This document shows, piece by piece, positions 1-8,422 of a stretch of 41,323 nt of DNA. The stretch comes from Vulcanimicrobiota bacterium (GTDB taxonomy: Bacteria; Vulcanimicrobiota; Vulcanimicrobiia; Vulcanimicrobiales; Vulcanimicrobiaceae), in the NCBI GenBank assembly GCA_028287565.1, contig JAQBPK010000172.1, forward strand, positions 1 through 41,323, in the 5' to 3' direction. The first letter of the stretch is position 1; each line of letters opens with the position of its first letter. The notes under the pieces are model-generated. The model did not search any database. It saw only the letters and a list, made by a program, of their open reading frames with translations, and was not told the origin of the DNA. The position numbers were made by a program, and so were the translations under genes.

Positions 1-2
1 CG

Positions 3-527
3 ATCGTGCGCAACGAGTTCGGCGACGTGTACGTGCAGCCCGACGTCTGCAACGGCTGCGGGTACTGCGTGCCGTCGTGCCCGTTCGGGGTCGTCGCGGT
101 GCAGCCCGACAAGGGCGTCGCGCAGAAATGCACGCTCTGCTACGACCGCCAGAAGGACGGCCTCGAGCCCGCGTGCGCCAAGGCCTGTCCCACCGACTCG
201 ATCACGTTCGGCCCGGTCGAGGAGCTGCGCGCCAAAGCCGAGGCGCGGGTGGCAAAGCTGCGCGCGGACGGGCGCGAGGCGCATCTGTATGGCGTCGACG
301 GCGCCGAGACGCGGGACGTCGGGCCGCTCAACGCGTTCTTCCTGCTGCCCGACCGGCCCGAAGTGTTCAACCTGCCGCCGAAACCGGTGCTGCCGTCGAC
401 GTTCCAGCCGGCAGCGTATACGTCCGGACTGCTTGGCGCGCTGGTGCTCGCGGCCGTCGGGCTCGCGGTGTTTCATGCCCCCGCGCACGGCGTGTCCGCC
501 CAGCGCGGCTCGCGACCGCAGGCGTAG
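3..527 (+). CDS. 4Fe-4S ferredoxin subunit of a molybdopterin oxidoreductase (FdhB/HybA-like), 5'-truncated
   Basis: This is the C-terminal part of an electron-transfer subunit that carries electrons between a molybdopterin catalytic subunit and a membrane quinone-reactive subunit. The visible part has two cysteine clusters: C15-x2-C18-x2-C21-x3-C25 (residues from the GTG at 6) followed by C42-x2-C45 and C57-x3-C61. These match the later [4Fe-4S] sites of formate-dehydrogenase beta and DmsB/NrfC-like proteins. A single hydrophobic segment lies near residues 140-160. The reading frame is open to the left edge, and family members start with further cysteine clusters, so the gene begins outside the window and the GTG at 6 is not taken as its start. 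The stop overlaps the start of the NrfD gene by one base (TAGTG), so the two are co-translated. The substrate (formate, polysulfide or other) cannot be decided without the catalytic subunit. Confidence 0.85.
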   Translation: MVRNEFGDVYVQPDVCNGCGYCVPSCPFGVVAVQPDKGVAQKCTLCYDRQKDGLEPACAKACPTDSITFGPVEELRAKAEARVAKLRADGREAHLYGVDGAETRDVGPLNAFFLLPDRPEVFNLPPKPVLPSTFQPAAYTSGLLGALVLAAVGLAVFHAPAHGVSAQRGSRPQA

Positions 528-1582
528 TGGAAACTCCGGCCGGCGCCGCACCGGCGCAAAAGCACGGCGCGCAGTACGCGGCTGCGGGCACGTACTCGCC
601 CGACGCGGTCGCGGCGACGATGCAGCGCGGCGACGGGGGTTTCGGCCGCGACCAGCAGACGTACTACGATCATCCCGTCCTCCGTAAAGCCCACTGGAAA
701 TGGGAGATCGTCGCGTACTTCTTCGCGGGCGGTATCGCCGCGGCGAGCTCGGCGCTTGCGGCGCTCGCTTCGCGCGGCGGCGATCCGGACGACGCGCAGC
801 TCGTGCGCAACGGGCGCTACACCGCGCTGGCCGGCGCGCTCGTAAGCAGCGTGCTGCTCGTGAAAGATCTCGGGCGCCCCGAGCGGTTCCTCAACATGCT
901 GCGCATCGCGAAGCTCAAGTCGCCGATGTCGGTCGGCGTGTACACGCTCATCACGTTCTCCACCAACGCCGGGCTGCGCGGGCTCGAACAATTGCACGCG
1001 GACGGCGTGCTGCCGCAGCTCGCGCCGGGCTGGGTCGCGAAGCCGCTGCGGGCGCTGACCGGCGCGCCGTCCACGGCGCTGATGGCGTCGTACACGGGCG
1101 TGCTGCTGTCGGCGACCGCGATCCCCGTGTGGTTCACCGGGCGCCGCCACATTCCGGCGATCTTCGTGTGCTCCGCCGCGTCGACCGGAGCGGCCCTGCA
1201 GAACGCGCTCCTCGCGTTGATCGGCGGCTCGCCGCGCACCGCGAAGAAGCTCGAGCTAGTAGAATTCGTCGCGTCGCTGGCGGAAGCGGCACTGCTCGTG
1301 CACTGGCAGCGGACCGCCGGCGATTCTGCAAAGACGCTGTTCACCGGCGCGCGCGGCGCGAAGCTCAAGACGTACACGCTCGGGATCGGAATCGCGCTGC
1401 CCGCGCTGCTGATGCTGCCGACGCTGCTGTCGCGCAAGCGCCCGGAGAAGCACCATCGCGTGCGGACGCTGTTGACCGCGGCGTGCGCGCTCTACGGCGG
1501 CTACGTGCTGCGCGAGAGCGTCGTCTACGCGGGCCGCGACTCCGCGGACGACCCGCGCGCGTACCTGCGCCATCCCGAGTAG
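527..1582 (+). CDS. nrfD: NrfD/polysulfide-reductase-type membrane subunit
   Basis: Integral membrane subunit that would pass electrons between the quinone pool and the adjacent ferredoxin subunit. The 351-residue protein has a soluble N-terminal stretch of about 60 residues, then repeated hydrophobic segments. The motif KDLGRPERFLNMLR after the second membrane helix is typical of NrfD/PsrC proteins (LGRPxRFxN). The frame is open far upstream, but the region before 527 overlaps the ferredoxin gene in another frame. The GTG at 527, sharing one base with the ferredoxin stop, is the sensible start. NrfD-family members act with DMSO-reductase-family enzymes, so this pair is the electron-transfer half of a respiratory or formate-oxidising complex whose catalytic gene lies to the left. 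The gene symbol is a family name, not proof of nitrite reduction. Confidence 0.85.
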   Translation: METPAGAAPAQKHGAQYAAAGTYSPDAVAATMQRGDGGFGRDQQTYYDHPVLRKAHWKWEIVAYFFAGGIAAASSALAALASRGGDPDDAQLVRNGRYTALAGALVSSVLLVKDLGRPERFLNMLRIAKLKSPMSVGVYTLITFSTNAGLRGLEQLHADGVLPQLAPGWVAKPLRALTGAPSTALMASYTGVLLSATAIPVWFTGRRHIPAIFVCSAASTGAALQNALLALIGGSPRTAKKLELVEFVASLAEAALLVHWQRTAGDSAKTLFTGARGAKLKTYTLGIGIALPALLMLPTLLSRKRPEKHHRVRTLLTAACALYGGYVLRESVVYAGRDSADDPRAYLRHPE

Positions 1583-1611
1583 GCACCTCCGCGGCAGATC
1601 GGCCCTGGACA

Positions 1612-1640
1612 TCGTCCCTTCGCGGCGCTAGGCTGGACGA
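1612..1640 (+). terminator. Inverted repeat after the NrfD gene, possible terminator
   Basis: TCGTCC at 1612-1617 and GGACGA at 1635-1640 are perfect inverted arms separated by 17 bases, 30 bases after the nrfD stop. There is no T-run after the stem, so a Rho-independent terminator is only a weak guess. The same arms, with a 3-base loop, occur in the hairpin at 30662-30676. Confidence 0.25.
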
Positions 1641-1673
1641 GGCGGTGGCTTGCCGCCATGCGGAGGTTCGTCC

Positions 1674-2108
1674 ATGACCGAACGTCGTCCAAACTATGTC
1701 GGTATCGTCGCGGGCGCCATCGTCCTGTTCGTGTGGGGCGCGATCTGGTTCACCGTGCTCGGCGGTGCGTGGCTCGCGTCCGTCGGGAAAACGAAGGAAG
1801 AGCTGTCGGCGAGCGGCTTCTGGCCGTTCATCATCTCGTTCGTCGCCGGCCTCTTGGTCTCGTACTGCTTCGACAACATGCTGTGGCACTACGAGCGCGC
1901 CGACGCCGCGAAGGGCGCGCAGGTCGGCATCCTGACCGGCGTGTGCATCTTCGGTGCGATGCTCGCGAACCTGTACAGCTTCGAGGCGCGTCCGCTGCAG
2001 TTGATGCTGATCGACGGCGGTTACGGGATCGCCGGTTTTGCGATCACCGGTGCGGTCGTGGGAATCTTGCGCGGACGAGCGACGCGCCGCGCCGGCGCAA
2101 CGGCCTGA
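1674..2108 (+). CDS. DUF1761-like membrane protein
   Basis: Small hydrophobic protein of 144 residues with about four predicted membrane segments. It starts with a short charged stretch, then a helix with the pattern GAIWFTVLGGAW, and resembles DUF1761 proteins, whose first helix has a W-x-x-x-L/F-x-G-x-x-W pattern. The function of that family is not known to me. The frame is open to 1650, but the ATG at 1674 is preceded by GGAGG at 1662-1666 with a 7-base gap, which fixes the start. It is followed by a convergent TlpA-like gene 12 bases beyond its stop. It has no obvious functional link to the NrfD pair upstream. Confidence 0.7.
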   Translation: MTERRPNYVGIVAGAIVLFVWGAIWFTVLGGAWLASVGKTKEELSASGFWPFIISFVAGLLVSYCFDNMLWHYERADAAKGAQVGILTGVCIFGAMLANLYSFEARPLQLMLIDGGYGIAGFAITGAVVGILRGRATRRAGATA

Positions 2109-2120
2109 CGCGCTGACGCT

Positions 2121-2690
2121 TCACGGCGAGGACGCGAGCGCGTAGTCGCGCTCGCGTTCGAACCAGTCGCGGTCGCGCTCACCCGTCCACGCGCACGAGA
2201 GCGTGCCGCCGGGGCGCAGCACGATCGTGGTGGGCACGACGACGTTCTGGTTCTCGAAGATCGCGAGCAGCGAGTCGTGGCGGCGCTCCATCGCGATCGG
2301 GTACGGCACGGCGAGCTCTTTGCGGTACGCGCGCACTTCGCGGTCGTCTTCGTGGTACGTGATGCCGAACACCGCGGTGTCGTCCGGATGCGCGAGCGCG
2401 AACTCGTTGAGCACGGGCTGCTGCGCGCGGCACTTGTCCGACCACGTCGCGAACACGTTGAGCACGACCACGGCGCGGCGGTACTGCGACAACCGGAACG
2501 GCTTGGCATCGAGCGCATCCATGCTCCACTCGATTGCTCGGTGCTCCGGCAACACCACGACGCCGCCCGCGCCATGAACGTGTCCCTTCCAGCGCTGATC
2601 GGGCTCAGGTGATTGCTGCGCGAACGCCGCGATGGGCCGCACCACGGCGGTTGCTGCGCCAGCGGCAAGAAATTGCGCGCGGTGCATCAC
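2121..2690 (-). CDS. TlpA-like thioredoxin-fold protein with an S-x-x-C site
   Basis: Probably exported thioredoxin-fold protein of 189 residues. Residues 1-25 look like a signal peptide (hydrophobic core ending AAFA-Q). The domain has the TlpA/AhpC-type pattern: a VVLNVFATW strand, the active-site loop W83-S84-D85-K86-C87, and the cis-proline loop VVPTTIV. The canonical site is W-C-x-x-C; here the first cysteine is serine, so a normal dithiol exchange is not possible with this site alone. It may act as a monothiol or peroxiredoxin-like protein, or be a binding scaffold. The start can be GTG 2690 or ATG 2687, adjacent codons with no clear ribosome-binding site. It is the last gene of the cydAB-led run, 42 bases after crcB. 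Thioredoxin-like proteins next to cytochrome bd genes fit a redox role in the cell envelope, but that is inference. Confidence 0.75.
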   Translation of the reverse strand: MMHRAQFLAAGAATAVVRPIAAFAQQSPEPDQRWKGHVHGAGGVVVLPEHRAIEWSMDALDAKPFRLSQYRRAVVVLNVFATWSDKCRAQQPVLNEFALAHPDDTAVFGITYHEDDREVRAYRKELAVPYPIAMERRHDSLLAIFENQNVVVPTTIVLRPGGTLSCAWTGERDRDWFERERDYALASSP

Positions 2691-2732
2691 GGTGCGATCA
2701 CGCTGCCGGCCAAATGCACACGCTGAATCACC

Positions 2733-3122
2733 TCAACCGAATACGGCGCGTGCCACGGCGATCCCCAGGAAGACGGCCGCGACGCCGGCGATGACGCTTC
2801 CGAAACCGTACAAGAGCGCTTGCGCCGGGAAGGCGTCGCGGCCAAGCAGGTACGTCTCGTACGCGAACGCCGAGAACGTCGTGTAGCCGCCCAGTATGCC
2901 GGTTGCGAGGAACAGCCGCGCGTACGGGTTGAGACCGATGCGCGTCTGCGCCAGCTCCAGGACCATTCCGATCGCGAACGCGCCGCTCATGTTGACGACG
3001 AACGTGCCCCACGGAAAGCCGGGCCCGACGCGCTGCAGAAACCAGATCCCGACCAAGAAGCGGAACACCGATCCCATCGCGCCGCCGACAGCGACCGCAC
3101 CAACCGCGGCCCATTGGTTCAT
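2733..3122 (-). CDS. crcB: CrcB/FluC fluoride ion channel
   Basis: Fluoride exporter of the FluC (CrcB) family, acting in the inner membrane as a dual-topology dimer. The 129-residue length and four membrane segments fit. Family motifs are present: GGAMGSVFRF near the N-terminus, WGTFVVNMSGAF (the conserved G-T-x-x-x-N-x-x-G, residues 39-48) and GGYTTFSAF (residues 78-86), which holds the conserved TTFSTF-type phenylalanine segment. The ATG at 3122 is preceded by AAGGAG seven bases upstream, and the longer upstream frame is only overlap with the neighbouring gene. It follows the DMT-type gene by 11 bases, so it is probably co-transcribed with cydAB. No separate leader long enough for a fluoride riboswitch is present. 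Confidence 0.93.
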   Translation of the reverse strand: MNQWAAVGAVAVGGAMGSVFRFLVGIWFLQRVGPGFPWGTFVVNMSGAFAIGMVLELAQTRIGLNPYARLFLATGILGGYTTFSAFAYETYLLGRDAFPAQALLYGFGSVIAGVAAVFLGIAVARAVFG

Positions 3123-3133
3123 CAACGTGCTCC

Positions 3134-3589
3134 TTAGCGCCGAATCAGGACGACGCCGGCCACCAGCAGCAGCGCGCCGATGATGCGCGCCGCGTCGGCC
3201 GGATGCTTGGGGACGCCGAACAGGCCGAAGTTGTCGAACGCGAGCGACGCGACCATCTGGCCGAGCACGAAGAGCGCGATGACGGCCGCGGTTCCCAGCC
3301 GCGGCAGCAGCACGATGATGATCACGACGTACACGGCGCCCCACAGCCCGCCGGTCCACGACCACCACGGCGTTTTCTGGATCGCATCTGTGGACAGCAT
3401 CGGGTCGCGCGTCGCGAGCACGACGAGTGCCATCGCGATCGTGCCGCCGGCATAGCTCGCGAGCGCCGCCCAGTTCGGCGAGTCCAGCCCGGTTCGCAGG
3501 CGCGCGTTGACGCTCGCCTGCAGCACGAAGCTGATGCCGGCCACCACGGCCAAGAGCGCGAACGTTCCGAACTGAACTGCTTGCCGCAT
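3134..3589 (-). CDS. DMT-family membrane protein (DUF606/YdcZ-like)
   Basis: Membrane protein of 151 residues with about five helices, belonging to the small one-domain DMT group (DUF606, YdcZ). The pattern ASVNARLRTGLDSPNWAAL near residues 25-43 matches the conserved Q-x-x-x-N-x-x-L region of this family, and the C-terminal helix pair GALLLVAGVVLI is typical. Substrates of the family are poorly defined. The ATG at 3589 is chosen over longer upstream frames, which overlap cydB out of frame; a GAGGT sits about 11 bases upstream. It lies 29 bases after cydB and 11 before crcB. Confidence 0.75.
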   Translation of the reverse strand: MRQAVQFGTFALLAVVAGISFVLQASVNARLRTGLDSPNWAALASYAGGTIAMALVVLATRDPMLSTDAIQKTPWWSWTGGLWGAVYVVIIIVLLPRLGTAAVIALFVLGQMVASLAFDNFGLFGVPKHPADAARIIGALLLVAGVVLIRR

Positions 3590-3618
3590 GTGAATGCCGA
3601 CCTCAGCGCTGGCGCGGA

Positions 3619-4611
3619 CTAGTGCAGTTCCCCCGTTGCGCTTTCCGACGCCGCTGAGCCTGCGCCCCGTTTGAAGACGGCGAACAGCAGCACCAAGGAT
3701 GGGATCAGTACGACCGCGCCGCACGCGGCCGCGATGAGGAACGCTTCGAGCATGGCGGGCGAGGATGCCGCGGATTCGAGCGTCCAACGGCCGGGGACCA
3801 GCGCCGGGAACTGCGCGCCGAACCAGCCCGCGAGCACCGCCAGCGCTTCGGCGCCGACGGCGGCGCGCGCGAGCCCGTCTCGGCGGCGCGCCACGAGCAG
3901 CATCACGACGACGCCGAGAAGCAGCGCGATGGCGATGGCGATCCGCGCGGCCGCTCCGGTGAGCGCCGCGTAGAACTCCGGTTCGGCTTGGTGGGCGAGC
4001 AGCATCGGGATCAGTCCGGCGACCCAGACGGCGAGCGTCGCGCGGATCGCGCGGCGGCGGAAATCCTCGCGCAGCGCGGCGTCTTCCGTCTCGCGCAGTA
4101 GGAAGACGGCCGCGACTTGTGCGCAAAGCGTCACGGCGAACACGCCGACCGACAGCGCGAACGGCGACGTCCAGGCGTAGTGCCCGGTCGCGAGCGCGCC
4201 TGCTGCGTCGCCGAGGAAGAACGGTGCGACGATCGACGCCGCGCCGAACACCAGCGTCCACGAGCGCGCGAGCGTCACGGCGTCGGACGCGTGGTTGCGG
4301 AACACGAACGCCGCGCCGCGCAGCACGACGCCTACGAGCGCGAGCGTGAGCGGCGCGTTCAGATATGTCATCACGTCAGCGAAGGCGGGCGGAAAGCACG
4401 TGAACAGCGTGACCAGCGCGAAGATGAGCCAGACGTGGTTGGACTCCCACACCGGTCCGATCGCGTTGGAGATCGCGTCGCGCTGGGCGTCACGGCGCGG
4501 ACCGCTCGCGAGCAGATCCCACACGCCGCCGCCGAAGTCCGCGCCGCCGAACACCGCGTACAGCGCGAGCGCGCCGAGCGCGACCAGCGCCGCGCCGAGC
4601 ACCGGCGTCAC
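3619..4611 (-). CDS. cydB: Cytochrome bd quinol oxidase subunit II
   Basis: Subunit II of cytochrome bd oxidase, which with CydA oxidises quinol and reduces oxygen to water at the inner membrane. The 330-residue protein has the family's N-terminal FGGADFGGGVWDL (typical of CydB, D-F/G-G-G-x-W-D-L), then GPVWESNHVWLIF, the conserved GPVWExNHVW signature, and about eight to nine hydrophobic segments. The GTG start at 4611 overlaps the cydA stop by four bases (GTGA), and GGAG lies six bases upstream inside cydA. Longer upstream frames lie within cydA and are shadows. The protein is a little shorter than the E. coli one (379), as in many cyanide-insensitive-oxidase-type CydB proteins. Confidence 0.95.
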   Translation of the reverse strand: MTPVLGAALVALGALALYAVFGGADFGGGVWDLLASGPRRDAQRDAISNAIGPVWESNHVWLIFALVTLFTCFPPAFADVMTYLNAPLTLALVGVVLRGAAFVFRNHASDAVTLARSWTLVFGAASIVAPFFLGDAAGALATGHYAWTSPFALSVGVFAVTLCAQVAAVFLLRETEDAALREDFRRRAIRATLAVWVAGLIPMLLAHQAEPEFYAALTGAAARIAIAIALLLGVVVMLLVARRRDGLARAAVGAEALAVLAGWFGAQFPALVPGRWTLESAASSPAMLEAFLIAAACGAVVLIPSLVLLFAVFKRGAGSAASESATGELH

Positions 4612-5933
4612 GTCCTGCTCCGCGCGACGTTCGTGCGCTCGCCGCCGCGCGGCTTGTTGCCGACGCGGCGCAGCAGCCACCAGCACGTCGCGGCGAGGAT
4701 CACGTACACGAGCGAGAAGCCGTAGAACTGCACGTCCAAGCCGGGCGCGATGGTCACCGCGTCCGCGGTGCGCAGCAGGCCGCGCGCGATCCACGGCTGG
4801 CGGCCGAACTCGGTGACGAACCAGCCGGCCTCCATCGCCAGCACGGACACCGGCCCGCAGACCGCGATGCCGACGAGCAGCCAGCGCGGAAGCGTGCGTT
4901 TGCGCAGCGCGGCGATCGTCCACGCGATCGCGACCAGCAGCAGCAGCGACGCGCTGCCGACCATCGTGTCGAACGAGTAGTGCACGGCGGCGACCGGCGG
5001 GCGTTCGTTTTCCGGGATGCGGTCGAGGCCTTTCACCTCGGCGTTCGGGTCGAACGCGACGAGCAGGCTCAGGCCGCTGGGGATCACGATGCCGTAGCGC
5101 ACGCCGTCGCCGGTGACGATGCCGCCGATCGTGATCGGCGCGTTGCGCTGCGTCTTGAACAGCGCTTCGAGCGACGCGAACTTCGCGGGCTCGTTGTCGG
5201 CGTCGAAGCGCGCGATCACGTCGCCGACGATCCACTGCAGCGGAATCGCGATCGCGGCGACGATCATCGCGATGGTGAGGCCGGCGCGCACCTGCTCGCG
5301 GCGGTCTTCGGCGCTGCGGCGCAGCAGCGCGTACGCGCAGACCGCGGCCGCGCCGAAGCCGGTGACGACGTACGCGGCGATCGTCGTGTGCAGCACCTCG
5401 ACCAGCCACGGCGGGCTGAGCATCGCGGCGATCGGATGCACGTCGACCACCTTGCCATTCTCAAGGCGAAAGCCCGTCGGCATGTTCATCCACGCGTTCG
5501 CCATCGTGACGAAGCCCGCCGAAACGGCTCCGCTGATCACGATCGGCACGCCGCTGAGCCAGTGCGCCTTCGGGCTGAGGCGCTCCCAACCGTAGAGATA
5601 GAGCCCGATGAAGATCGCTTCGATGAAGAACGCGAAGCCTTCGAGCGAGAACGGCAGGCCGATGACCCCGCCGGCGTATTTCATGAACGTCGGCCACAAC
5701 AACCCGAGCTCGAAGGACAGGATCGTTCCGGACACGGCGCCGACGGCGAACAGGATCGCCATCCCTTTGGACCAGGTGCGCGCGAGGTCGTAGTACGCAC
5801 GCTTTTTCGTGCGCAGCCACAGGCCTTCGGCGATGACGACGAGCAGCGGAAGCCCGACGCCGAGCGCGGCGAACACGATGTGGAACGCGAGCGACGTTCC
5901 CATCTGCGCGCGGGCGGCGATCACATGGTCCAT
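4608..5933 (-). CDS. cydA: Cytochrome bd quinol oxidase subunit I, short Q-loop type
   Basis: Subunit I of cytochrome bd oxidase, which carries the three haems and the quinol site. At 441 residues it is much shorter than E. coli CydA (about 520); the part between about residues 245 and 315 is a short Q-loop, as in the CIO-like branch. Likely haem ligands are visible: H18 (RAQMGTSLAFH), H182 (VEVLHTTIAAY) and M324 (HYSFDTMVG), plus the proton-path glutamates E98 and E105 (SLEGFAFFIEAIF) and the GRQPW signature. The ATG at 5933 opens the operon. Upstream sequence holds three CTGACC direct repeats, described separately. It is followed by cydB with a four-base overlap. A cydX-like small subunit was not seen. 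Confidence 0.96.
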   Translation of the reverse strand: MDHVIAARAQMGTSLAFHIVFAALGVGLPLLVVIAEGLWLRTKKRAYYDLARTWSKGMAILFAVGAVSGTILSFELGLLWPTFMKYAGGVIGLPFSLEGFAFFIEAIFIGLYLYGWERLSPKAHWLSGVPIVISGAVSAGFVTMANAWMNMPTGFRLENGKVVDVHPIAAMLSPPWLVEVLHTTIAAYVVTGFGAAAVCAYALLRRSAEDRREQVRAGLTIAMIVAAIAIPLQWIVGDVIARFDADNEPAKFASLEALFKTQRNAPITIGGIVTGDGVRYGIVIPSGLSLLVAFDPNAEVKGLDRIPENERPPVAAVHYSFDTMVGSASLLLLVAIAWTIAALRKRTLPRWLLVGIAVCGPVSVLAMEAGWFVTEFGRQPWIARGLLRTADAVTIAPGLDVQFYGFSLVYVILAATCWWLLRRVGNKPRGGERTNVARSRT

Positions 5934-5948
5934 CGTGTCGATGCTACT

Positions 5949-6021
5949 CCGGAATCCGGCGGCGCCCCCCGACTACGGTCAGCCCGTCGACTCCGATCGT
6001 ACCCGGTCAGCGAAAGGTCAG
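5949..6021 (-). promoter_or_regulatory. Repeats upstream of cydA: three CTGACC boxes and CCGGAATCCGG
   Basis: The 155 bases between cydA and the phosphoesterase stop hold no gene. On the minus strand CTGACC occurs three times in the same orientation (6021-6016, 6010-6005, 5982-5977), at spacings of 11 and 28 bases, and an odd-centred palindrome CCGGAATCCGG lies at 5949-5959, 16 bases before the cydA start. These could be regulator sites controlling cydAB. No clear -35/-10 pair was identified, so this is a weak call. Confidence 0.25.
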
Positions 6022-6088
6022 GTGCGCCATCCGGCCGCCTTGCGACTCGTTGGACCTGAAACCGGCGTCGCGAACGAGCGCTCGGCAT

Positions 6089-8407
6089 TCACTTAAACAG
6101 CCCGTACGGGGGCGGCGTCGCGCGCGGGCCTTTCACGGCGTGCCAGAGGATGTCGTTCATCTCGCCCGGATCGATGCGGTCCGCAGCCGTGAGATCGAGG
6201 TGCGCGCTGTCGCCGCTCCGATATGCGCGGCGCGGGTTCTTCGCGTTCAGGTCAACTTGCGCGGGTAGCGCGTCGAACGGCTGAAGCCGCGGTTTCGTGC
6301 GGAACGCGGCGGTCAGCGGCAGCGCGCCCGCGTCGTACGCTGACATCGGCGGAAGGTCCAGCAGGATCTCGATCGTGCGGAGCACCGAGGCTTGCGTGTA
6401 CGCCGTGTGCTGCAGGCCGCCCGCGGCGTACGGCGAGATCAGCCAGAACGGCGCGCGCTGCTCGTCGACGTGGTCGGGGCCGTTCTGCGCGTCGTCCTCG
6501 ATCACGAAGATGGCGGTGCTCGCCCAGTCGGAGGAGTGCGAGATCGCGTCGACGAGCCGCCCGACGGCGAGGTCGTTGTCGGCGACCATCGCCTGCGGCG
6601 TCGATTTGCCTTCACGCGTTCCGCTCGTGTGGTCGCGCGGAAAGCGCACGATCTCGAGCTGCGGGAGCGTGCCCGTCCGCTCGTACGCGTCGAACTCGCG
6701 CTTCCACTCGGCGAAGCGGTCGACGTCGGGAATGCCCATGTCGAACGTCGCGAAGCTGCGGTCGGTGCGCGAGCGCAGCGCGTCGTCGAACACGGCGACA
6801 GGCGTCGCGCCGGCCGGGCCGGCGGTGACGAACTCGCCGTAGTTGCGCAGCGATATGCCGTGCGCGGCGGCGACGTCCCACAGATAGCCGGCGTGCGGGA
6901 CCGACGCTTCGGCGGCGTCCTCGAAATCGTACGGCCCGCGCCGGCTCGCGTAGTTGGGAGGCCACATTTTCTCGAGGTAGTCGTTCGCGAACGCGGCGGT
7001 GGCCCAGTTGTGGCCGTCGGCGCTCACGTGCGCGTTCTCGAAGAAGCGGTCGAAGATCCCGAAGCGCCGCGCGAGCGCGTGCTGGTTCGGCGTGATCTTC
7101 GCGCCGAACAGCACCAGCCGCGGATCGCCGTCCGCGCCCGCAATGTCGCCGAGAACCTGGTCGTACGAACGGTTCTCCTTGATGACGTAGACGACGTGGC
7201 GGATCGGTCCGTTCGGTCGCACGATCTCGCTCGGCGGCAGCGCTTCATGCTGCGCGAGCGAGGTGACGTCGCGCAGGCCATTCGCAAGCGCGGCGTCGTC
7301 GGGGAGCGCGATGCGGCGGATCGAGCCCACGAGCTGGTTGGCGACGTACTGAGGCGACGCCGTTTCCATCGCCGGCGGGTACGGGCTCATGCGCGGGTTC
7401 GGATGGCTGGACTCGCCCTTCCCGTTCGCGACGAACAGCACGCCGCGCGCGCGATCGACGGCGACGGCCGTGGGATACCAGCCGGTGGGAATCGCGCCGA
7501 GCGGCGCCAGGCCATCGGCGGTGGTTCGAAAGACGGCGATCGCGTTCGCCGCGCCGCACGAGACGTAGAGGCGATCACCGTCGAGCGCAAGCGCGTTCGG
7601 TGACGCGCCGACGGCGTCGCGTTGCGCGAACGGGACGGGCACGCGCGCGATGACGCGCTCGGCGGCGAGATCGACGACCGCGACGTCGTCATCGTCGCTG
7701 TCGGCGACGTACAAGCGGCGCCCGTCGCTCGCGAGCGCGACCGGGTGCAAGCCGACCGTGATGTGGGCGCGCACCGTGCGCGACGCAACATCGATCACGT
7801 CGACCTGCGAAGCACCGCGGTCGGCGACGTACAGCGACTTACCGTCCGCGGAAAACGCCAGCGCGGCGGGATGCCGCCCGACGGCGACGCGCGCGACAAT
7901 GCGTTCCGCAACCGGATCGACGAACGCGACACGGTCGCCGAGATCGCCGGCGGCGGCGAGAGTTCCATCGGGGGCGCGCGCGAGCGCGACCGGGAAGAAC
8001 GGCAGCGGCAGCGAGACGTTGCGATCGACCTTGCCGCTCGCGATATCGACGTGCGCGAGCTGTTCTTGGAACGAGCCCGCGACACTGACCCACACGCCAT
8101 CCCCGTCCAGATCGCGCAGCGGCACGCCGAACGCGCCGGAAAGCGGGATCGCGCGGATCTCACGCAGCGACGTCGCGTCGAGGACGCGCAACGCCGGCTT
8201 GCGGTATCCGGCCTCAAGCTCGATCACGCGCGAGCCGTCGCGCGAGATCACGATGCCATGGGGCATGGTGCCGACGGTCGCGACGGCGCCTTCCGGCCCG
8301 CGGATGCGCCAGCCTGTCGGCAGCGTGGTGATACCGGGCGCAGCGATCACCGCGCTCGCCACCGCAATCATGCCGGCTGCGAGGACGGCGATCGAACGAG
8401 CGCTCAC
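6089..8407 (-). CDS. Secreted bifunctional YVTN beta-propeller / phosphoesterase-family protein
   Basis: Large exported protein of 772 residues. Residues 1-23 form a signal peptide. Residues of about 40-390 are a beta-propeller with YVTN-type repeats (GKSLYVADRGASQVDVID, RRLYVADSDDDDVAVVDL). From about residue 410 there is a phosphoesterase domain (the Pfam family that includes acid phosphatase AcpA and phospholipase C), opening with IRHVVYVIKENRSYDQVLGD and containing NAHVSADGHNWAT and FVIEDDAQNGPDHVDEQRAPF, whose acidic and histidine residues would bind metal. A phosphomonoester or phosphodiester activity in the envelope is inferred; the substrate is unknown. The GTG at 8407 has GAGGG five bases upstream. 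It follows the small membrane protein by 15 bases and so appears to be carried on the glyQS transcript. Confidence 0.88.
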   Translation of the reverse strand: MSARSIAVLAAGMIAVASAVIAAPGITTLPTGWRIRGPEGAVATVGTMPHGIVISRDGSRVIELEAGYRKPALRVLDATSLREIRAIPLSGAFGVPLRDLDGDGVWVSVAGSFQEQLAHVDIASGKVDRNVSLPLPFFPVALARAPDGTLAAAGDLGDRVAFVDPVAERIVARVAVGRHPAALAFSADGKSLYVADRGASQVDVIDVASRTVRAHITVGLHPVALASDGRRLYVADSDDDDVAVVDLAAERVIARVPVPFAQRDAVGASPNALALDGDRLYVSCGAANAIAVFRTTADGLAPLGAIPTGWYPTAVAVDRARGVLFVANGKGESSHPNPRMSPYPPAMETASPQYVANQLVGSIRRIALPDDAALANGLRDVTSLAQHEALPPSEIVRPNGPIRHVVYVIKENRSYDQVLGDIAGADGDPRLVLFGAKITPNQHALARRFGIFDRFFENAHVSADGHNWATAAFANDYLEKMWPPNYASRRGPYDFEDAAEASVPHAGYLWDVAAAHGISLRNYGEFVTAGPAGATPVAVFDDALRSRTDRSFATFDMGIPDVDRFAEWKREFDAYERTGTLPQLEIVRFPRDHTSGTREGKSTPQAMVADNDLAVGRLVDAISHSSDWASTAIFVIEDDAQNGPDHVDEQRAPFWLISPYAAGGLQHTAYTQASVLRTIEILLDLPPMSAYDAGALPLTAAFRTKPRLQPFDALPAQVDLNAKNPRRAYRSGDSAHLDLTAADRIDPGEMNDILWHAVKGPRATPPPYGLFK

Positions 8408-8422
8408 GAATCCCTCACGCGG

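Noticed and set aside
77-526. N-terminal extension of the NrfD gene back to 77
   Set aside because: It overlaps the ferredoxin gene in another frame and is arginine-rich. The GTG at 527 with the TAGTG overlap gives the natural start.
3123-3133. Fluoride riboswitch before crcB
   Set aside because: Only 11 bases separate crcB from the previous gene, far too short for the riboswitch.
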